Origin: M3007 sp046153695
GTDB lineage: Bacteria; Bacteroidota; Bacteroidia; Chitinophagales; Saprospiraceae
DNA: 48,976 nucleotides
Direction: 5' to 3'
NCBI GenBank assembly: GCA_046153695.1
Contig: JBJXEZ010000094.1
Location: 1-48,976, forward strand
Shown here: one piece after another, positions 48,936-48,976 of the stretch
Layout: every line of letters starts with the position of its first letter
Position numbering within the stretch: the first letter of the stretch is position 1
Position numbers and translations under genes: made by a program
The notes under the pieces: generated by a model
Told to the model about the DNA's origin: nothing
Database searches by the model: none
Seen by the model: the letters and a program-made list of their open reading frames with translations, nothing else

Positions 48936-48976
48936 AAAAGTTTTTTAAAATATTTGTCCTGTGTCAGGATGAGTTG

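Overview
The window is chromosomal DNA of a Bacteroidota bacterium. Evidence: several secreted proteins with C-terminal type IX secretion (T9SS) sorting domains, a SprE/PorW-like TPR lipoprotein, SprB-type repeats, an ECF sigma/FecR/STN locus, a TonB-dependent receptor with a carboxypeptidase-regulatory domain, an OstA-like protein typical of the phylum, and TAnnTTTG -7 promoter boxes (some with a TTG/TTTG -33 box) upstream of several genes. Moderately GC-rich coding sequence and the gene mix suggest the Saprospiria, but that placement is a guess.

Region by region. 1-5.0 kb: a palindromic repeat, a double-OmpA envelope protein, a small lipoprotein, folB with a fused cysteine-rich tail, a Tat-exported DUF1501 protein, rsmE and a small acidic protein. 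5.2-10 kb: a T9SS cargo protein, an OstA-like protein and a periplasmic metallophosphoesterase, the last two separated by about 300 bp rich in perfect inverted repeats. 10.1-17.3 kb: truA, a C1 (bleomycin-hydrolase-like) peptidase and an M23 peptidase in one leftward cluster, then the SprE/PorW-like lipoprotein and a DUF4163/DUF3298 lipoprotein. 17.4-18.5 kb: a decayed IS3-family element beside a gene fragment. 18.7-24.7 kb: ECF sigma, FecR and an STN-domain surface-repeat protein, divergent from a TonB-dependent receptor. 24.9-36 kb: T9SS and lipoprotein cell-surface proteins (beta-propeller-like, SprB/SdrD, PKD), two polytopic membrane proteins, dcd and a CoA-binding protein. 36-39.3 kb: small membrane proteins, a GNAT acetyltransferase and an intact IS4-family element inserted into a second copy of the palindromic repeat. 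39.3-49 kb: lgt overlapping a PagL-like deacylase gene, an SDR, kynureninase, an acyl-CoA dehydrogenase, a DUF3298-like secreted protein and a MoxR ATPase, interspersed with four copies of a small inverted-repeat (MITE-like) element.

The coding content is mostly envelope biogenesis and surface display: lipoprotein lipidation (lgt), lipid A trimming (PagL-like), LPS transport (OstA-like), peptidoglycan cleavage (M23), T9SS (SprE-like) and its cargo. The most distinctive points are an STN signalling domain carried by a surface-repeat protein rather than by the adjacent TonB receptor, a FolB fused to a CWC-type cysteine-rich domain, and two families of non-autonomous palindromic elements that abut each other at the same boundary in two places. 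No rRNA, tRNA or CRISPR array was recognised.
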